A stretch of 64,000 nucleotides of DNA from JABDBE01 sp963832245 (GCA_963832245.1 CAWHTG010000004.1:620001-684000); one strand, 5' to 3'. Numbered from the stretch's first letter, positions 8,172-17,040 are shown. Notes: generated by a model from the letters alone, not told the origin. Numbers and translations: made by a program.

Positions 8172-9130
8172 ATCCGGACCGCAAGCTGTTCCAGCGTCTT
8201 CTGCAGTGAAGCTTCCTCTGCGACATTGACGCACGTCTTCGAGCGGTCGATCTGGCGCATGAGACCGGAGAGCACTTTTCCTGGACCCACTTCGACGAAA
8301 GTCTGGACACCCTGAACCATCAGCAGGCGCATGGATTGCTCCCATTTAACTGCGCCGGTTACTTGGCGGATGAGGGCATCGCGGCTGCGGTCTCCATCTT
8401 GGACTAATGTGGCGTCGACATTGCAGACGACTCCGGCTGCAGGTTTGCTGAAAGTGACTGAGAAAAGATCTGTGGCCAGACGATCTTGCGCAGGCTTCAT
8501 CAGCGAACAATGAAATGGAGCGCTGACCGGTAAGACCTTCGCGCGTTTGGCGCCACGTTCGTCGGCGAACGCCGTGGCGCGTTCCACGGCTCCGGTGTGA
8601 CCGGAAATGACAATCTGCTCCGGCGAATTGATGTTGGCGGGTTCACACACCTCGCCCTGTGCGGCATCGCTGCAAACCGCAGTGACCTTTTCAACGTCCA
8701 TGCCGAGAATGGCGGCCATCGTGCCCACGCCAACGGGAACAGCTTCCTGCATGTATTTGCCGCGCTGGCGTACCGTGCGTACTGCGTCAGCAAAGCTGAA
8801 GGTTCCGGCAACAACGTGCGCGGAGTATTCGCCCAGGCTGTGTCCGGCAACAAAGCTGGACTTGAGACCCTTTTCGTTCAGAATGCGCCAAGCCGCGACG
8901 GACACAGTCAGAATTGCCGGTTGCGTGATCTCGGTCAGGCGCAGTTGATCTTCGGGGCCTTCGAAGCAAAGTTGCGCAAGCTTGTACCCAAGGGCCTCGT
9001 CGGCTTCTTCAAATGTTTGCCGAGCTATGGGATATTTCTCGGCGAGTTCTTTTCCCATGCCGACGGCTTGCGATCCCTGGCCGGGGAAAAGAAATGCGAT
9101 GGGTCCATTGCTGCGTGAAAGAGTTGTCAT
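8168..9130 (-). CDS. fabD: malonyl-CoA:ACP transacylase
   Basis: Transfers malonyl from CoA to acyl carrier protein to start fatty-acid elongation. Visible motifs are FPGQGSQAVGMGKEL near the N-terminus, the nucleophile motif GHSLGEYSA (Ser about 98), and the catalytic His in PVSAPFHCSLM. The 320-residue length is standard. It is the last gene of a minus-strand set (yceD, rpmF, plsX, fabD) with the usual order, except that the commonly intervening fabH is absent. Confidence 0.96.
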   Translation of the reverse strand: MTTLSRSNGPIAFLFPGQGSQAVGMGKELAEKYPIARQTFEEADEALGYKLAQLCFEGPEDQLRLTEITQPAILTVSVAAWRILNEKGLKSSFVAGHSLGEYSAHVVAGTFSFADAVRTVRQRGKYMQEAVPVGVGTMAAILGMDVEKVTAVCSDAAQGEVCEPANINSPEQIVISGHTGAVERATAFADERGAKRAKVLPVSAPFHCSLMKPAQDRLATDLFSVTFSKPAAGVVCNVDATLVQDGDRSRDALIRQVTGAVKWEQSMRLLMVQGVQTFVEVGPGKVLSGLMRQIDRSKTCVNVAEEASLQKTLEQLAVRI

Positions 9131-9152
9131 AGTGTTGAGAACAAGTCACCCG

Positions 9153-9188
9153 TTGTCATTCCGAGGAGCGAAAGCGACGGGGAATCCG
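9153..9188. repeat. intergenic REP-like element between fabD and plsX
   Basis: Inverted arms ATTCC and GGAAT enclose a purine-rich centre (GAGGAGCGAAAGCGACGG). GTCATTCCGAGGAGCGAAGCGAC-type units are, from general knowledge, scattered repeats in many bacterial genomes including Acidobacteriota. It occupies the short gap downstream of plsX and upstream of fabD. Confidence 0.45.
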
Positions 9189-9190
9189 GG

Positions 9191-10261
9191 TTACAGAGGA
9201 ACCACTGTAGGGACGTTGCTTGCAACGTCATCGATTCGGCTACGCGCTGACCTCGCCGCGCGAATCCCGGTCAATGTCCTTTCTATCTCGGAATTAATCG
9301 GGTGCGCCGCGAACTCGGCCGCGACGCGGATCGCGTTCTTGATCGCATTGGCGTTCGACGATCCGTGAGTGATGAAGCAAACTCCCTTCACTCCCAGCAG
9401 CGGAGCACCGCCGTATTCGGTGTGGTCCAAACGCTTCTTGAAATCCGCAAACGCGCTGCGCGAAAGGAGATACCCAACCTGCCGTGTGATGGTCGCTTTC
9501 AGCGATTCTTTGAGCGTAGAGCGCACCAGATTAGCTACCCCTTCTGAAATCTTCAGCGCGACGTTGCCCACGAATCCGTCGGCCACAATGACGTCCACTT
9601 TGCCGTTGTACAGGTCGCGTCCTTCCACATTGCCCACAAAATTCAGCGGAAGTTTCTTGAGAAGTTGAAATGCATCCCGAGTCAATTCGTTGCCCTTGGT
9701 TTCTTCTTCGCCGATCGAAAGCAAGCCGACCCGGGGACGCTTGGTTCCAAACATGGTGCGGAAATAGATTTCGCCCATCACTGCAAATTGCTCAAGATTG
9801 TGCGCCTTGCTATCGACATTGGCGCCAACGTCCAAAAGGCTGGCGACCGTACCAATCGCCGTGGGAAAAATGGCCGCGAGCGCAGGCCGATCCACCCCAG
9901 GGATCGCCCCCAGAACCATTTTCGCTGTAGCCATCGCGGCGCCAGTGTTGCCTGCTGTGATGAAACCCGAAGCGCGTCCGTCGCGCACCAGCCGAAGACC
10001 AACCCGGATAGACGAATCGCGCTTGGCGCGCACCGCCTGCACCGCTTTGTCCTCCATGCCGATGACTTCGCTGGCATGCACGATATTGATGGGGAGGCCA
10101 GCTGCGCTGGGATAACGCACCAACTCGGCACGCAGAGCCGGTTCCGGACCCACTAAAAGGACGTGGACATCGTAATGCCGCGCCGCCTGGATTGCCCCTT
10201 CGATCTCGGGCTTCGGCCTGCGGTCCGAGCCCATCGCGTCCAAGGCTATGACGCTTGGCAT
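9191..10261 (-). CDS. plsX: phosphate acyltransferase PlsX
   Basis: Makes acyl-phosphate from acyl-ACP for the first glycerol-phosphate acylation in phospholipid synthesis. It opens with the family's IALDAMGSDRRPKPEIEGA, then shows ITAGNTGAAMA, LLDVGANVDSK, LLSIGEEETKGN and VADGFVGNVALK. The last dozen residues (DDVASNVPTVVPL) are encoded by a palindrome-bearing stretch (9191-9230) that looks like a repeat rather than ancestral coding sequence, so the native C-terminus probably ended slightly earlier. It sits in the lipid cluster between rpmF and fabD. Confidence 0.95.
   Translation of the reverse strand: MPSVIALDAMGSDRRPKPEIEGAIQAARHYDVHVLLVGPEPALRAELVRYPSAAGLPINIVHASEVIGMEDKAVQAVRAKRDSSIRVGLRLVRDGRASGFITAGNTGAAMATAKMVLGAIPGVDRPALAAIFPTAIGTVASLLDVGANVDSKAHNLEQFAVMGEIYFRTMFGTKRPRVGLLSIGEEETKGNELTRDAFQLLKKLPLNFVGNVEGRDLYNGKVDVIVADGFVGNVALKISEGVANLVRSTLKESLKATITRQVGYLLSRSAFADFKKRLDHTEYGGAPLLGVKGVCFITHGSSNANAIKNAIRVAAEFAAHPINSEIERTLTGIRAARSARSRIDDVASNVPTVVPL
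9212..9229. repeat. 18-bp perfect palindrome inside the plsX 3' end
   Basis: GACGTTGC-TT-GCAACGTC has 8-base perfect arms. It is part of a GTAGGGACGTTGCTTGCAACGTC-like unit that resembles an intergenic repeat and supplies the final codons of plsX. Confidence 0.5.
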
Positions 10262-10274
10262 GGGGATGGCGGTG

Positions 10275-10460
10275 CTAGCTTGCTTCCTCTACTTCCAGAA
10301 CTTCGCGGCCTTTGTAATAGCCGCACTTCGGGCAAGCCCGGTGCGGCATCTTCCGCTCATGGCAGTTCGGACATTCAGAAAGTGCATGGCTCTTGAGGGA
10401 ATCATGGGCGCGGCGGTTTCCAGTGCGTGCTTTCGAGTGTCGCCGTTTTGGATTTGGCAT
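10275..10460 (-). CDS. rpmF: 50S ribosomal protein L32
   Basis: A 61-residue protein starting MPNPKRRHSKARTGNRRAHD, with the zinc-binding pattern CPNCHERKMPHRACPKCGYYKG (Cys-x2-Cys ... Cys-x2-Cys). This is the C+ (zinc) form of L32. It lies 13 bases upstream of plsX and downstream of the YceD-like gene, the conserved arrangement linking ribosome and lipid synthesis genes. Confidence 0.97.
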   Translation of the reverse strand: MPNPKRRHSKARTGNRRAHDSLKSHALSECPNCHERKMPHRACPKCGYYKGREVLEVEEAS

Positions 10461-10536
10461 GGTTAGATTCCTTTTCGATTAATGTAGGCGTGAGCGTCCA
10501 CGCTCGTGCACCCCACAAAGATCATTCCTCTGAAGA

Positions 10537-11088
10537 TCAATTTCCCAGCTTACCGCGAAGATCCTTCAGCGCCATCCAACGCGGGTCTTCCATCGGCTCA
10601 GCGCAAGAACATTGCTCCGAGTTCAGATTCTTGCCGCAATGTGGACAAAGGCCCCTGCAGTCCTCGCGGCAGATGACCTTCAGCGGAACGGCTAACAGCA
10701 CCTGCTCCCGCACCGCATCTTCGAGTAGTAAACCCTCGCCCTGATAGTAGCTGATCTCGGCCTCGGCCCCGGTCACCGACAGTTCTTCCCGGCCAGCATC
10801 CGCGCCGAGTGGCCGGTAGAGCAGATCAAACTTGCGCCTTACATCTTGAATTACTGGCTCCAGGCAACGAGCGCAAGGCAACTCAAGCGTGGTAGAGAGT
10901 TCCCCGTAAACCCGTATGTCCTTGATCCGCTGCTGCTTTCCGTGATGCTCCTCGATCAACTGGGCGCGTCCAGCAGCGTGTAGCGGACCGGACTGTTGAA
11001 GATCCGGGCCCAAATCGAGGTCGCCGGGGCGGTACTCCTCCTCAAAATCGATAGGATGGAGTTCCAACTCTTTGATTTCGATGAGCAT
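10537..11088 (-). CDS. YceD-like DUF177 protein
   Basis: A 183-residue DUF177 protein. The chosen ATG (11088) gives MLIEIKELELHPIDFEEEY and is preceded by a GGGGGA purine run. The frame is open upstream to 11259, but that stretch lacks protein character. The protein has the family's central CARCLEP motif and a second Cys cluster near the C-terminus (CREDCRGLCPHCGKNLNSEQC), consistent with a metal-binding knuckle. In E. coli, YceD is genetically linked to rRNA processing and is encoded just upstream of rpmF, as here. Confidence 0.85.
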   Translation of the reverse strand: MLIEIKELELHPIDFEEEYRPGDLDLGPDLQQSGPLHAAGRAQLIEEHHGKQQRIKDIRVYGELSTTLELPCARCLEPVIQDVRRKFDLLYRPLGADAGREELSVTGAEAEISYYQGEGLLLEDAVREQVLLAVPLKVICREDCRGLCPHCGKNLNSEQCSCAEPMEDPRWMALKDLRGKLGN

Positions 11089-11436
11089 CGAGGTCCCCCG
11101 CACCCCCAACTTCATACCGCGAAGGAACGCGGAAGCACGCTCAGAGGCGTAACTTCTCCAGGGAGCGAAACTTAAGAATAAAGGCCGCAGGAGCGGGGTG
11201 TCAAGGAGCGCAGGCCACTCGCATTCTTTACAGAACGCGCATAAGAAATGCAACAACAACGTTTAGCAGGCCTTCGTAGTCTAAGCGCTCCCCGGAATTG
11301 AGTGAAAGATTCTTGAAGTTTGAGTGACCTTCTGCCGATGTGGCATCTGACAGCCTACCTTCAGTGTGACGGTGGTCGGAGCCATGCATTCTTATCGACG
11401 ATTCGTTCCTGGGGGTAGGTGGGCCGGAGGTGAGAG
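11089..11436. other. divergent intergenic region, no gene seen
   Basis: This region holds the upstream sequences of the yceD-like gene (minus) and the PilZ gene (plus). No convincing ORF, RNA or promoter pair could be read apart from the ribosome-binding site GGAGGTGA at 11426-11433. Confidence 0.5.
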
Positions 11437-11787
11437 TTGGAATCTGAGAAGCAATCCGAGTCAAGTTCGACGGAGAAGCTGATCGATGCGCGGCACCACG
11501 CACGACTCAAACTGGATATCGATGTCAAAATTTACTCCCGTACCAGCATCCGGGTTATGGGCCGCAGCGTAGACATCAGCGAAACCGGACTGGCCGCCAT
11601 GCTGAAAATTGAGATTCTGCTCGACCAGGTAGTTCGGCTGGAGTTCAATCTTCCGAGCGGTGTGGTGTCGGTTCGTGCGCTAGTCCGACAAAGGAGTGCG
11701 TTTCGCTATGGCTTCCAATTCGTCGAACCGGATTCCGATGCGCAAGAGCTAATCCGCTGCTTCTGCCGCGATTTTAGACCCACCTAG
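11437..11787 (+). CDS. PilZ-domain protein, TTG start
   Basis: A 116-residue single-domain protein. It carries a PilZ-like core: a basic N-terminal stretch (DARHHARLKLDIDVKIYSR), then VDISETGLAAML (a D-x-S-x-x-G variant) and GFQFVEPD. PilZ domains bind cyclic di-GMP, and the RxxxR plus D/NxSxxG elements are the contacts; here ARHHARLKL supplies the arginines imperfectly. The start is TTG, set by a very strong ribosome site GGAGG six bases upstream. A c-di-GMP link fits the large GGDEF/HD-GYP protein at 25.6-29.0 kb, though the two are not adjacent. Confidence 0.8.
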   Translation: MESEKQSESSSTEKLIDARHHARLKLDIDVKIYSRTSIRVMGRSVDISETGLAAMLKIEILLDQVVRLEFNLPSGVVSVRALVRQRSAFRYGFQFVEPDSDAQELIRCFCRDFRPT

Positions 11788-11874
11788 GAATGCACGCGTG
11801 CGCCGGGAACTTCATTGCGAGTTCATATCGGAATTTGGGCGACTACGAGCTGAATCCTGATTTCGCGAACCCAG

Positions 11875-12027
11875 TTAGCGCAATGCCGCCGACTGAGTGA
11901 CGGCGGTCACAAGGATCAGCAGCAATGGGACAAAGAGTATCAGGCCGCTGCCTGCCAATAGAAGCTCGCTGAGCAAGTCGGGTTTCATCAGGTCGTCGGG
12001 GTGCATCGGATGTTCTGGACGAATCAT
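11875..12027 (-). CDS. small membrane protein, 50 aa
   Basis: Unrecognised. The ATG at 12027 follows GGGAGAG by seven bases, so translation looks real. The protein has a charged, His/Met/Pro-rich N-terminus (MIRPEHPMHPDDLMKPDLL) and one strongly hydrophobic helix (LLLAGSGLILFVPLLLILVTAV). The frame extends further upstream but without protein character. The expected topology is a single span; no function is suggested. Confidence 0.5.
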   Translation of the reverse strand: MIRPEHPMHPDDLMKPDLLSELLLAGSGLILFVPLLLILVTAVTQSAALR

Positions 12028-12264
12028 CGGAATCTCTCCCTTATAGAACACGAACACTAGATGCTCGAAAAGTTGCGGTAATCGCCGCCTACGATAGCAC
12101 GGCCGCACATTTAGGGCATTAAAGCGGAATCTCTACAGCGATCACCTGAGTTTCGAATGATTTGCAGCAGCGCGCTAGTTAGGACAAAGTCTCCGTAGGC
12201 TACCCCCGGGGTGATTTCGGCAACTAATGTGTCGCGCCTGAGTTGGCGTGGGTCGAGGAGACGG

Positions 12265-12423
12265 ATGAAGGAAACCGATAAAAAGAAGTGCGCGCACATT
12301 CCCTGCAGTTGCGTTACCAGCGACAGATATTGCAGTCAGGCCTGTGAGGACGCTGGTAGCAACGAGACCGAGATTGCTTGTCAGTGTGGGCATCCGAGTT
12401 GCGATGCCCAGGTTACGGCATAG
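12265..12423 (+). CDS. bacterial metallothionein (SmtA-like)
   Basis: A 52-residue Cys-rich protein with Cys at 9, 14, 16, 23, 27, 39, 41 and 46 and His at 11 and 43. The pattern CAHIPCSC...YCSQAC...CQCGHPSC follows the cyanobacterial SmtA metallothionein, including the YCS-x-x-C and CGH-x-x-C elements. Where SmtA has its second Cys (CAC), this protein has His (CAH), giving eight rather than nine thiolates. A GAGGAG ribosome site lies four bases before the ATG. Expected role: zinc or cadmium binding in the cytoplasm. No SmtB repressor is adjacent; the only metal sensor in the window is the CsoR/RcnR-like gene 5 kb away. Confidence 0.8.
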   Translation: MKETDKKKCAHIPCSCVTSDRYCSQACEDAGSNETEIACQCGHPSCDAQVTA

Positions 12424-12513
12424 CTTTTCTACTCGCTTTCGAAGCTGGGAAAATTCGGAAGCTACAGAATTCGAAGTTAGCAGGGCAGTGAAGATACCAA
12501 TGGAGGCAACGCC

Positions 12514-13098
12514 ATGAAACTAGCTGCAGTTTTTAGCACCACCGCATTGGCTGTACTTTTGGGATTTTCTGTTCCCATGTATGCGCAGCAGGACGAGCCG
12601 CGTTCGCAGGAAGACAGACGCGCAGAACCGGACGGGAAGGCCGCTCACGAACAAGACCGGCAAGACGACAAACACGTAGATCAGGACAAACAAGGCGACC
12701 ACGACCGACAAGCCCAACCAGACAGAGAGGGCGACCGTGATCGACGAGCCGCGCAAGACAGAGATCAAGATAACAGGCATGGCAACCAGGAAGAGAATTC
12801 GGCGCGGCCAGAAGACCGGCACGAACACCAGGCTCAAGGCCGGCAAGGCGGACATATTCCGGATGACCGTTTTCGGGCCAATTTTGGCCGTCAACATACT
12901 TTCACGATTGGCCAGCCGGTGATCGTCGAAGGCACTCCGCGTTTCCAGTATGGCGGCTACTGGTTCATAATCGCGCAGCCGTGGCCCGTAGGCTGGGCCT
13001 ACACGGACGTCGTCTACGTCGATTACATCGACGGCGAATATTTCCTGCTTAGCCCGGTGCACCCGGGGATTCAGATTGCAATTAATGTCATCCTCTAG
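12514..13098 (+). CDS. secreted protein with charged repeat region and C-terminal YGGYWF domain
   Basis: A 194-residue protein. It has a Sec signal peptide (about 1-24, ending YAQ), then an extremely polar Asp/Arg/Gln/His tract of about 90 residues (many DRxxxxDR units, probably disordered), then a compact C-terminal domain (RFRANFGRQHTFTI, FQYGGYWFIIAQPWP, YVDYIDGEYFLLSPVHPG). Similar short C-terminal domains occur, from general knowledge, in small acidobacterial secreted proteins of unknown role. A bidirectional-looking terminator follows 38 bases after the stop. Confidence 0.75.
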   Translation: MKLAAVFSTTALAVLLGFSVPMYAQQDEPRSQEDRRAEPDGKAAHEQDRQDDKHVDQDKQGDHDRQAQPDREGDRDRRAAQDRDQDNRHGNQEENSARPEDRHEHQAQGRQGGHIPDDRFRANFGRQHTFTIGQPVIVEGTPRFQYGGYWFIIAQPWPVGWAYTDVVYVDYIDGEYFLLSPVHPGIQIAINVIL

Positions 13099-13135
13099 GA
13101 TGATGGCGTTGCATGGAGAATCGCGGGAAACATAA

Positions 13136-13171
13136 AGGCCACTCTCCTTAAACGGAGTGTGGCCTTTCTGT
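13136..13171. terminator. bidirectional rho-independent terminator
   Basis: The stem AGGCCACTCTCC / GGAGTGTGGCCT (one mismatch) is followed by TTCTGTTT on the plus strand and preceded by AAA on the other side. It lies between the convergent genes ending at 13098 and 13209 and can serve both. Confidence 0.7.
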
Positions 13172-13208
13172 TTCAATCTGCTCGGTGGAGACGTAGCTAG
13201 CTAGGTCT

Positions 13209-14198
13209 CTATCGGACGGACGGCGTTGACGTGTCAGCGGCAACTTCCGGAACGATCTTCTGCGGCGCAGCAGTTGGCTGGATCTTTACTGTGGACAGAA
13301 TCCAGTTCAGCTGACGGAAAACTTCATTGCGATCGACCGGTTTGATTGCCGGCTTGTGGGCGGCGAGTTTGGTCTCATCCGAGATGGACTCCTTGGCTGT
13401 TTCCAGACCCAGGGCGAATTCGTAGCAGCTTCCGTTCTGGAAGACGTGATAGAACTTCACGTCCGCTTCATTGTTCTCTTCTTCCGCGATGGCCTCCACG
13501 GCGCGGAACTCGGTGTCGCCAAATTTCGCCTTCGAGATCGCGACCGGATCAGTTTGCGAATCGCCAGTTTCTGGAAACGCGAATTGCCCACATTCGTCCG
13601 CAGTCAGCTTGGAATTGACACCGACATTGAAGAACGCTGAATTGAAGTCTGTGCCAACGTAGAATTGGGGGGGTAGTTTTACCGTGCTGATGGTGGTTCC
13701 TCCGGCCTGAACGAAGTTCATTTCAAGCGGTCCGAAATCGCCCAACTCCACACCTGCTTCGTCGCCTTCTTTTAAGCTGTCAGATTTCGGATAGCGGAAC
13801 GAGACTCCGTAGACAGGGTTTGTGTATGTGGCAGCTGACAACTTTCGCTGACGCGACTTCTTTTTCGCCGGCGGCTGGCTTGCGACGGCGTTCGCAGGTG
13901 TGGCAGACGTGGTCATGGTCGGTGCCAGAGTCTGATTAGCGACGCTCTGGGTCGGGGCAGCGATCGTGGTTTTGCTTGATTCTTTTGAGCAACCGCTTTC
14001 CAGCACGAACATCCCGAGCAAGGCGGTTGCGATCAGAGAACCGACGAGCACGGCTGTTTTTCCCTGGCCAGGTTTCTTGTCGTTTGAGCGAGGGCGTTGT
14101 TTTTCTGACGAAATATTGGGTAGTGCTTTTCCTGGCGGTTTTGCTTCTGGTTTTTTGTCTGGACTTCCTGATAGTCCGAGTTGCGTGAAATGCGCCAT
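13209..14198 (-). CDS. hypothetical membrane-anchored protein
   Basis: A 329-residue protein. The ATG at 14198 is preceded by AGGAGG; the open frame upstream to 14543 has no protein character and was dropped. Layout: a short cytoplasmic Lys/Pro-rich region, one membrane segment (TAVLVGSLIATALLGMFVLESG) ending in a Cys, a Thr/Ala/Pro-rich linker, then a 190-residue domain beginning YTNPVYGVSFRYPKSDSL. That opening is reminiscent of the secreted PsbP/DUF1795-like fold in which proteins start with a SFxYP strand, but this is weak. Function unknown; the LESGC stretch could be read as a lipobox, but it lies too far from the N-terminus for a classical signal peptide. Confidence 0.7.
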   Translation of the reverse strand: MAHFTQLGLSGSPDKKPEAKPPGKALPNISSEKQRPRSNDKKPGQGKTAVLVGSLIATALLGMFVLESGCSKESSKTTIAAPTQSVANQTLAPTMTTSATPANAVASQPPAKKKSRQRKLSAATYTNPVYGVSFRYPKSDSLKEGDEAGVELGDFGPLEMNFVQAGGTTISTVKLPPQFYVGTDFNSAFFNVGVNSKLTADECGQFAFPETGDSQTDPVAISKAKFGDTEFRAVEAIAEEENNEADVKFYHVFQNGSCYEFALGLETAKESISDETKLAAHKPAIKPVDRNEVFRQLNWILSTVKIQPTAAPQKIVPEVAADTSTPSVR

Positions 14199-14397
14199 AT
14201 TGGCCTCCTGTGCTGGTTCCCCAGTCAAAGACACTAGAAGCACGCTCGCGGCCATCGGAAACGAATTGATTCCGAAAGGGTTGAAGGAAGCCGGTTCAGA
14301 ACCTAGCGTGGTGTGCGGGAGACGTTGTGGTAGGTGGGACACGATTGACTTAAGAGAGGGCAGCCCGCAGCAGGCTGCGAGCCGCAAAAGATGATGC

Positions 14398-15549
14398 TTA
14401 CCTTGGAGCCTCTCCTTTTTTCCCGTGCTCCTCGGGAGGCTTCTCGGGACGAGCCGCCGCTTGAGCATGAGCAGAGTTCTGCACATGAGCTGTGCTTGCA
14501 TGAGCTGTGCTTGACGGATGCGGCGCACTCTTCGAGGCTGCACCCGGGTGTGGTGCGGAATTATTGGACGCGCGAAGCGTCTGCGGATGAGGTGCGCCCG
14601 GTTTCTCGGGTGAGGCCGGCTTCACAGAAGATGCGCTCGGCGGGTGGGGCACGTTCCTCGCGGCCGTCTGAGCCGGCGGAATGGAATGCGACGACGGTGG
14701 CCGAGGAGTATTGTGCTCCGCCGTGTTCGGACGGGGCACCGTAGTTCCCTTTGCGGCAACTAATGTCTTTCCCGCTGGGGCTGCGGAGCGTTCAGCGGCC
14801 GGCTTGTATGCAGGTCCCGCGGCCTTGGCCGCCACCACTCCAGGGCCGGTAAATTGACCGGGCTTCGAAGTCGCCGCAATTGCGGGTTTCCCATGGTTCA
14901 CCGACTCCCGGAGTGCGGGGTTGGCGCTGGCGGTGTGCTCGTGTTGAGTCTGTTCGGCAGTCGGCGGAGTGTGCGGCTCACGCGCCGCTGCTTCTTCCAC
15001 AATGGTCGGCGTCGCCGCGGTCCCGCCGGTGCCACCGTTATAGCTGACATTGTTTACGGTGGTATTGTTCACGACGGTTTGGTTGTAGATGTGAACGTTG
15101 GTGACATTGCTGACGTTCGTGATGTTAGTCACCGAACGGTTGTAACTGAAGGCTCCGCCTTCCCATCGTCCTCCCACAAAACCTACGCCACCGTAGCCGT
15201 AACCGTAGTTCACGCCGCCATAGAAGCCGATGTGCGGACCCCAATAACCGGCGTGCCACAAAAAGACGCCGCCGCCCCAACCCCAATAGCCCGGTGTCCA
15301 CAGCACGCCGACAGCAGGCGCCATCACCCATGTGCCGGGCACCCAGAAATATCCAGCCGGACCCCAAGCCCAGTAACCGGGCGTCCACATGTAACCCGGG
15401 GCGGGACAAGGGGGCTGTGTCTACACAGGTAAAGCAGGAGGGGCTATCGTAATCGACACACCGACGGCGACTTGGGCAAATGACGCGGCCGGAATCGCCA
15501 GCATCAAGACTGTGAACAACACCAAACGGATGGAGCGATTGATTCGCAT
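14398..15549 (-). pseudogene. YXWGXW-repeat secreted protein interrupted by an in-frame TAG at codon 43
   Basis: The natural start is the ATG at 15549, preceded by AGAGGAAG and giving a signal peptide (MRINRSIRLVLFTVLMLAIP). The frame then reads APPALPV, stop (TAG at 15421-15423), TQPPCPAPGYMWTPGYW and remains open without further stops to 14398. In this family the stop position is typically Tyr (a PVYxQPP motif), so one base change (TAC or TAT to TAG) explains it. Downstream are four to five WTPGYW-type repeats, a Gly/Tyr-rich stretch, an Asn/Val/Thr-rich stretch and a long Ala/Pro/His/Ser tail. Either a fresh pseudogene, a sequence error, or a read-through product. Confidence 0.8.
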
Positions 15550-15738
15550 GTTCTTCCTCTGGTCCAATCATTCCTAGTTTGCGCGGTGTTGCTTTGCTGC
15601 CGCGGGTTGCGAGGATTGAAAGGCGAGCTCGGGAGTTGAGCCAGCCAACTCTCTAGCCTTGAATACTCCCGCGTATATAAACGCAGAGGATGGAATCATG
15701 TTGCGGTGCCGTTGTCAGTGACGGTGCCCAGCCGAAAA

Positions 15739-17040
15739 CTACGCGTGCACTGATGCAAATGCCTGCTTGGCTGCGTTGAGTGTCCGCTGGACGTCTTCTT
15801 CGGTATGGGCTGCGCCTAGAAATGCGGCCTCGAACTGCGAGGGCGGAAGATAAATACCATTGTCCAGCATGACGCGGAAGAAGCGGCCGAAGGCTTCTGT
15901 GTCGGCCTTCGATGCCGAATCCCAATCCGTCACCGGCCCGGGAGTGAAGAACCAGGTGAACATCGAGCCCACGCGATTGTGGCAGAGAGGTACGCCTGCA
16001 TCTTTCGCTGCGGCAGCAACGCCATCTACCAGCTCTCCGCTAAGCTTGTCGAGACGGGGATAAATCTCTTGCTTATGTTCCCGCAGATCACGCAGCGTTG
16101 CCAGTCCAGCGGCCATGGCTAACGGATTTCCTGAGAGCGTGCCTGCCTGATACATAGGCCCGAGCGGCGCCACCAGGTTCATGATTTCGGAGGGACCGCC
16201 GTAGGCTCCCACCGGGAGGCCGCCGCCGATGATCTTTCCCATCGTGGTCAGGTCCGGCGTGACTCCGTAGAGCTCTTGCGCGCCACCGAAGGCGAGGCGA
16301 AATCCGGTCATGACTTCGTCAAAGATGAGAACACTGTTTTCGCGCTGCGTGATCAAACGCAGGGCAGCAAGATATCCGCCTGAAGCCGGGACGCAACCCA
16401 TATTACCCACGACTGGCTCGACAATTACGCAGGCGATCTCGTGCTTGAACTTCTTGAATGCGTGCTCGAGCGCGTCGGTGTTATTGAAAGGCAGAGCCAA
16501 GGTGAACTGAATGAATTCTTCGGGAACGCCGGCGGACCCCGGGATGCCGAGCGTGGCAACACCCGAACCGGCTTTAACCAGCAGGGCATCGGCGTGTCCG
16601 TGATAGCAGCCTTCGAATTTCACAATGTACTTGCGCTTGGTGTAGGCGCGAGCCAGGCGGATCGCGGACATGGTGGCTTCCGTGCCCGAATTTACGAAAC
16701 GAACTTTCTGCACGTGGGGGAACGCGGAAAGCACAATTTCAGCCAGGTCAGCCTCGGCGGGAGTGGAGGCGCCGAAGCTGGTGCCGTTGCAGGCGGCGTC
16801 CATGATCGCTTCGATTACTTTGGAGGGAGCGTGTCCGAGGATCAGCGGACCCCACGATCCCACGTAATCGATGTACTCGTTGCCGTCGGCATCGAAGATA
16901 TGGGAGCCCTGCCCGCGCAGAATAAATGGCGCGTCGCCCCCGACGGAACGAAAGGCGCGTACCGGCGAATTGACGCCGCCGGGAATCATCTGCTCGGCGC
17001 GTTGTTGCAGCTTGCGGGATATTTCCACGTTACGTGCCAT
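15739..17040 (-). CDS. hemL: glutamate-1-semialdehyde 2,1-aminomutase
   Basis: A class-III aminotransferase-fold enzyme that makes 5-aminolevulinate in the C5 heme pathway. Motifs: PGGVNSPVRAFRSVGGDAPF near the N-terminus, YVGSWGPLILGH, NSGTEATMSAIRLAR, FDEVMTGFRLAFGGAQ and the PLP-lysine motif TMGKIIGGGLPVGAYGG. The 433-residue length is standard. It is alone on the minus strand with no heme genes adjacent. Confidence 0.97.
   Translation of the reverse strand: MARNVEISRKLQQRAEQMIPGGVNSPVRAFRSVGGDAPFILRGQGSHIFDADGNEYIDYVGSWGPLILGHAPSKVIEAIMDAACNGTSFGASTPAEADLAEIVLSAFPHVQKVRFVNSGTEATMSAIRLARAYTKRKYIVKFEGCYHGHADALLVKAGSGVATLGIPGSAGVPEEFIQFTLALPFNNTDALEHAFKKFKHEIACVIVEPVVGNMGCVPASGGYLAALRLITQRENSVLIFDEVMTGFRLAFGGAQELYGVTPDLTTMGKIIGGGLPVGAYGGPSEIMNLVAPLGPMYQAGTLSGNPLAMAAGLATLRDLREHKQEIYPRLDKLSGELVDGVAAAAKDAGVPLCHNRVGSMFTWFFTPGPVTDWDSASKADTEAFGRFFRVMLDNGIYLPPSQFEAAFLGAAHTEEDVQRTLNAAKQAFASVHA

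Noticed and set aside
12520..13176. 218-codon minus-strand frame opposite the charged-repeat protein
   Set aside because: Val/Leu-rich only because it is the reverse complement of the Asp/Arg/Gln tract; it also runs through the terminator at 13136.
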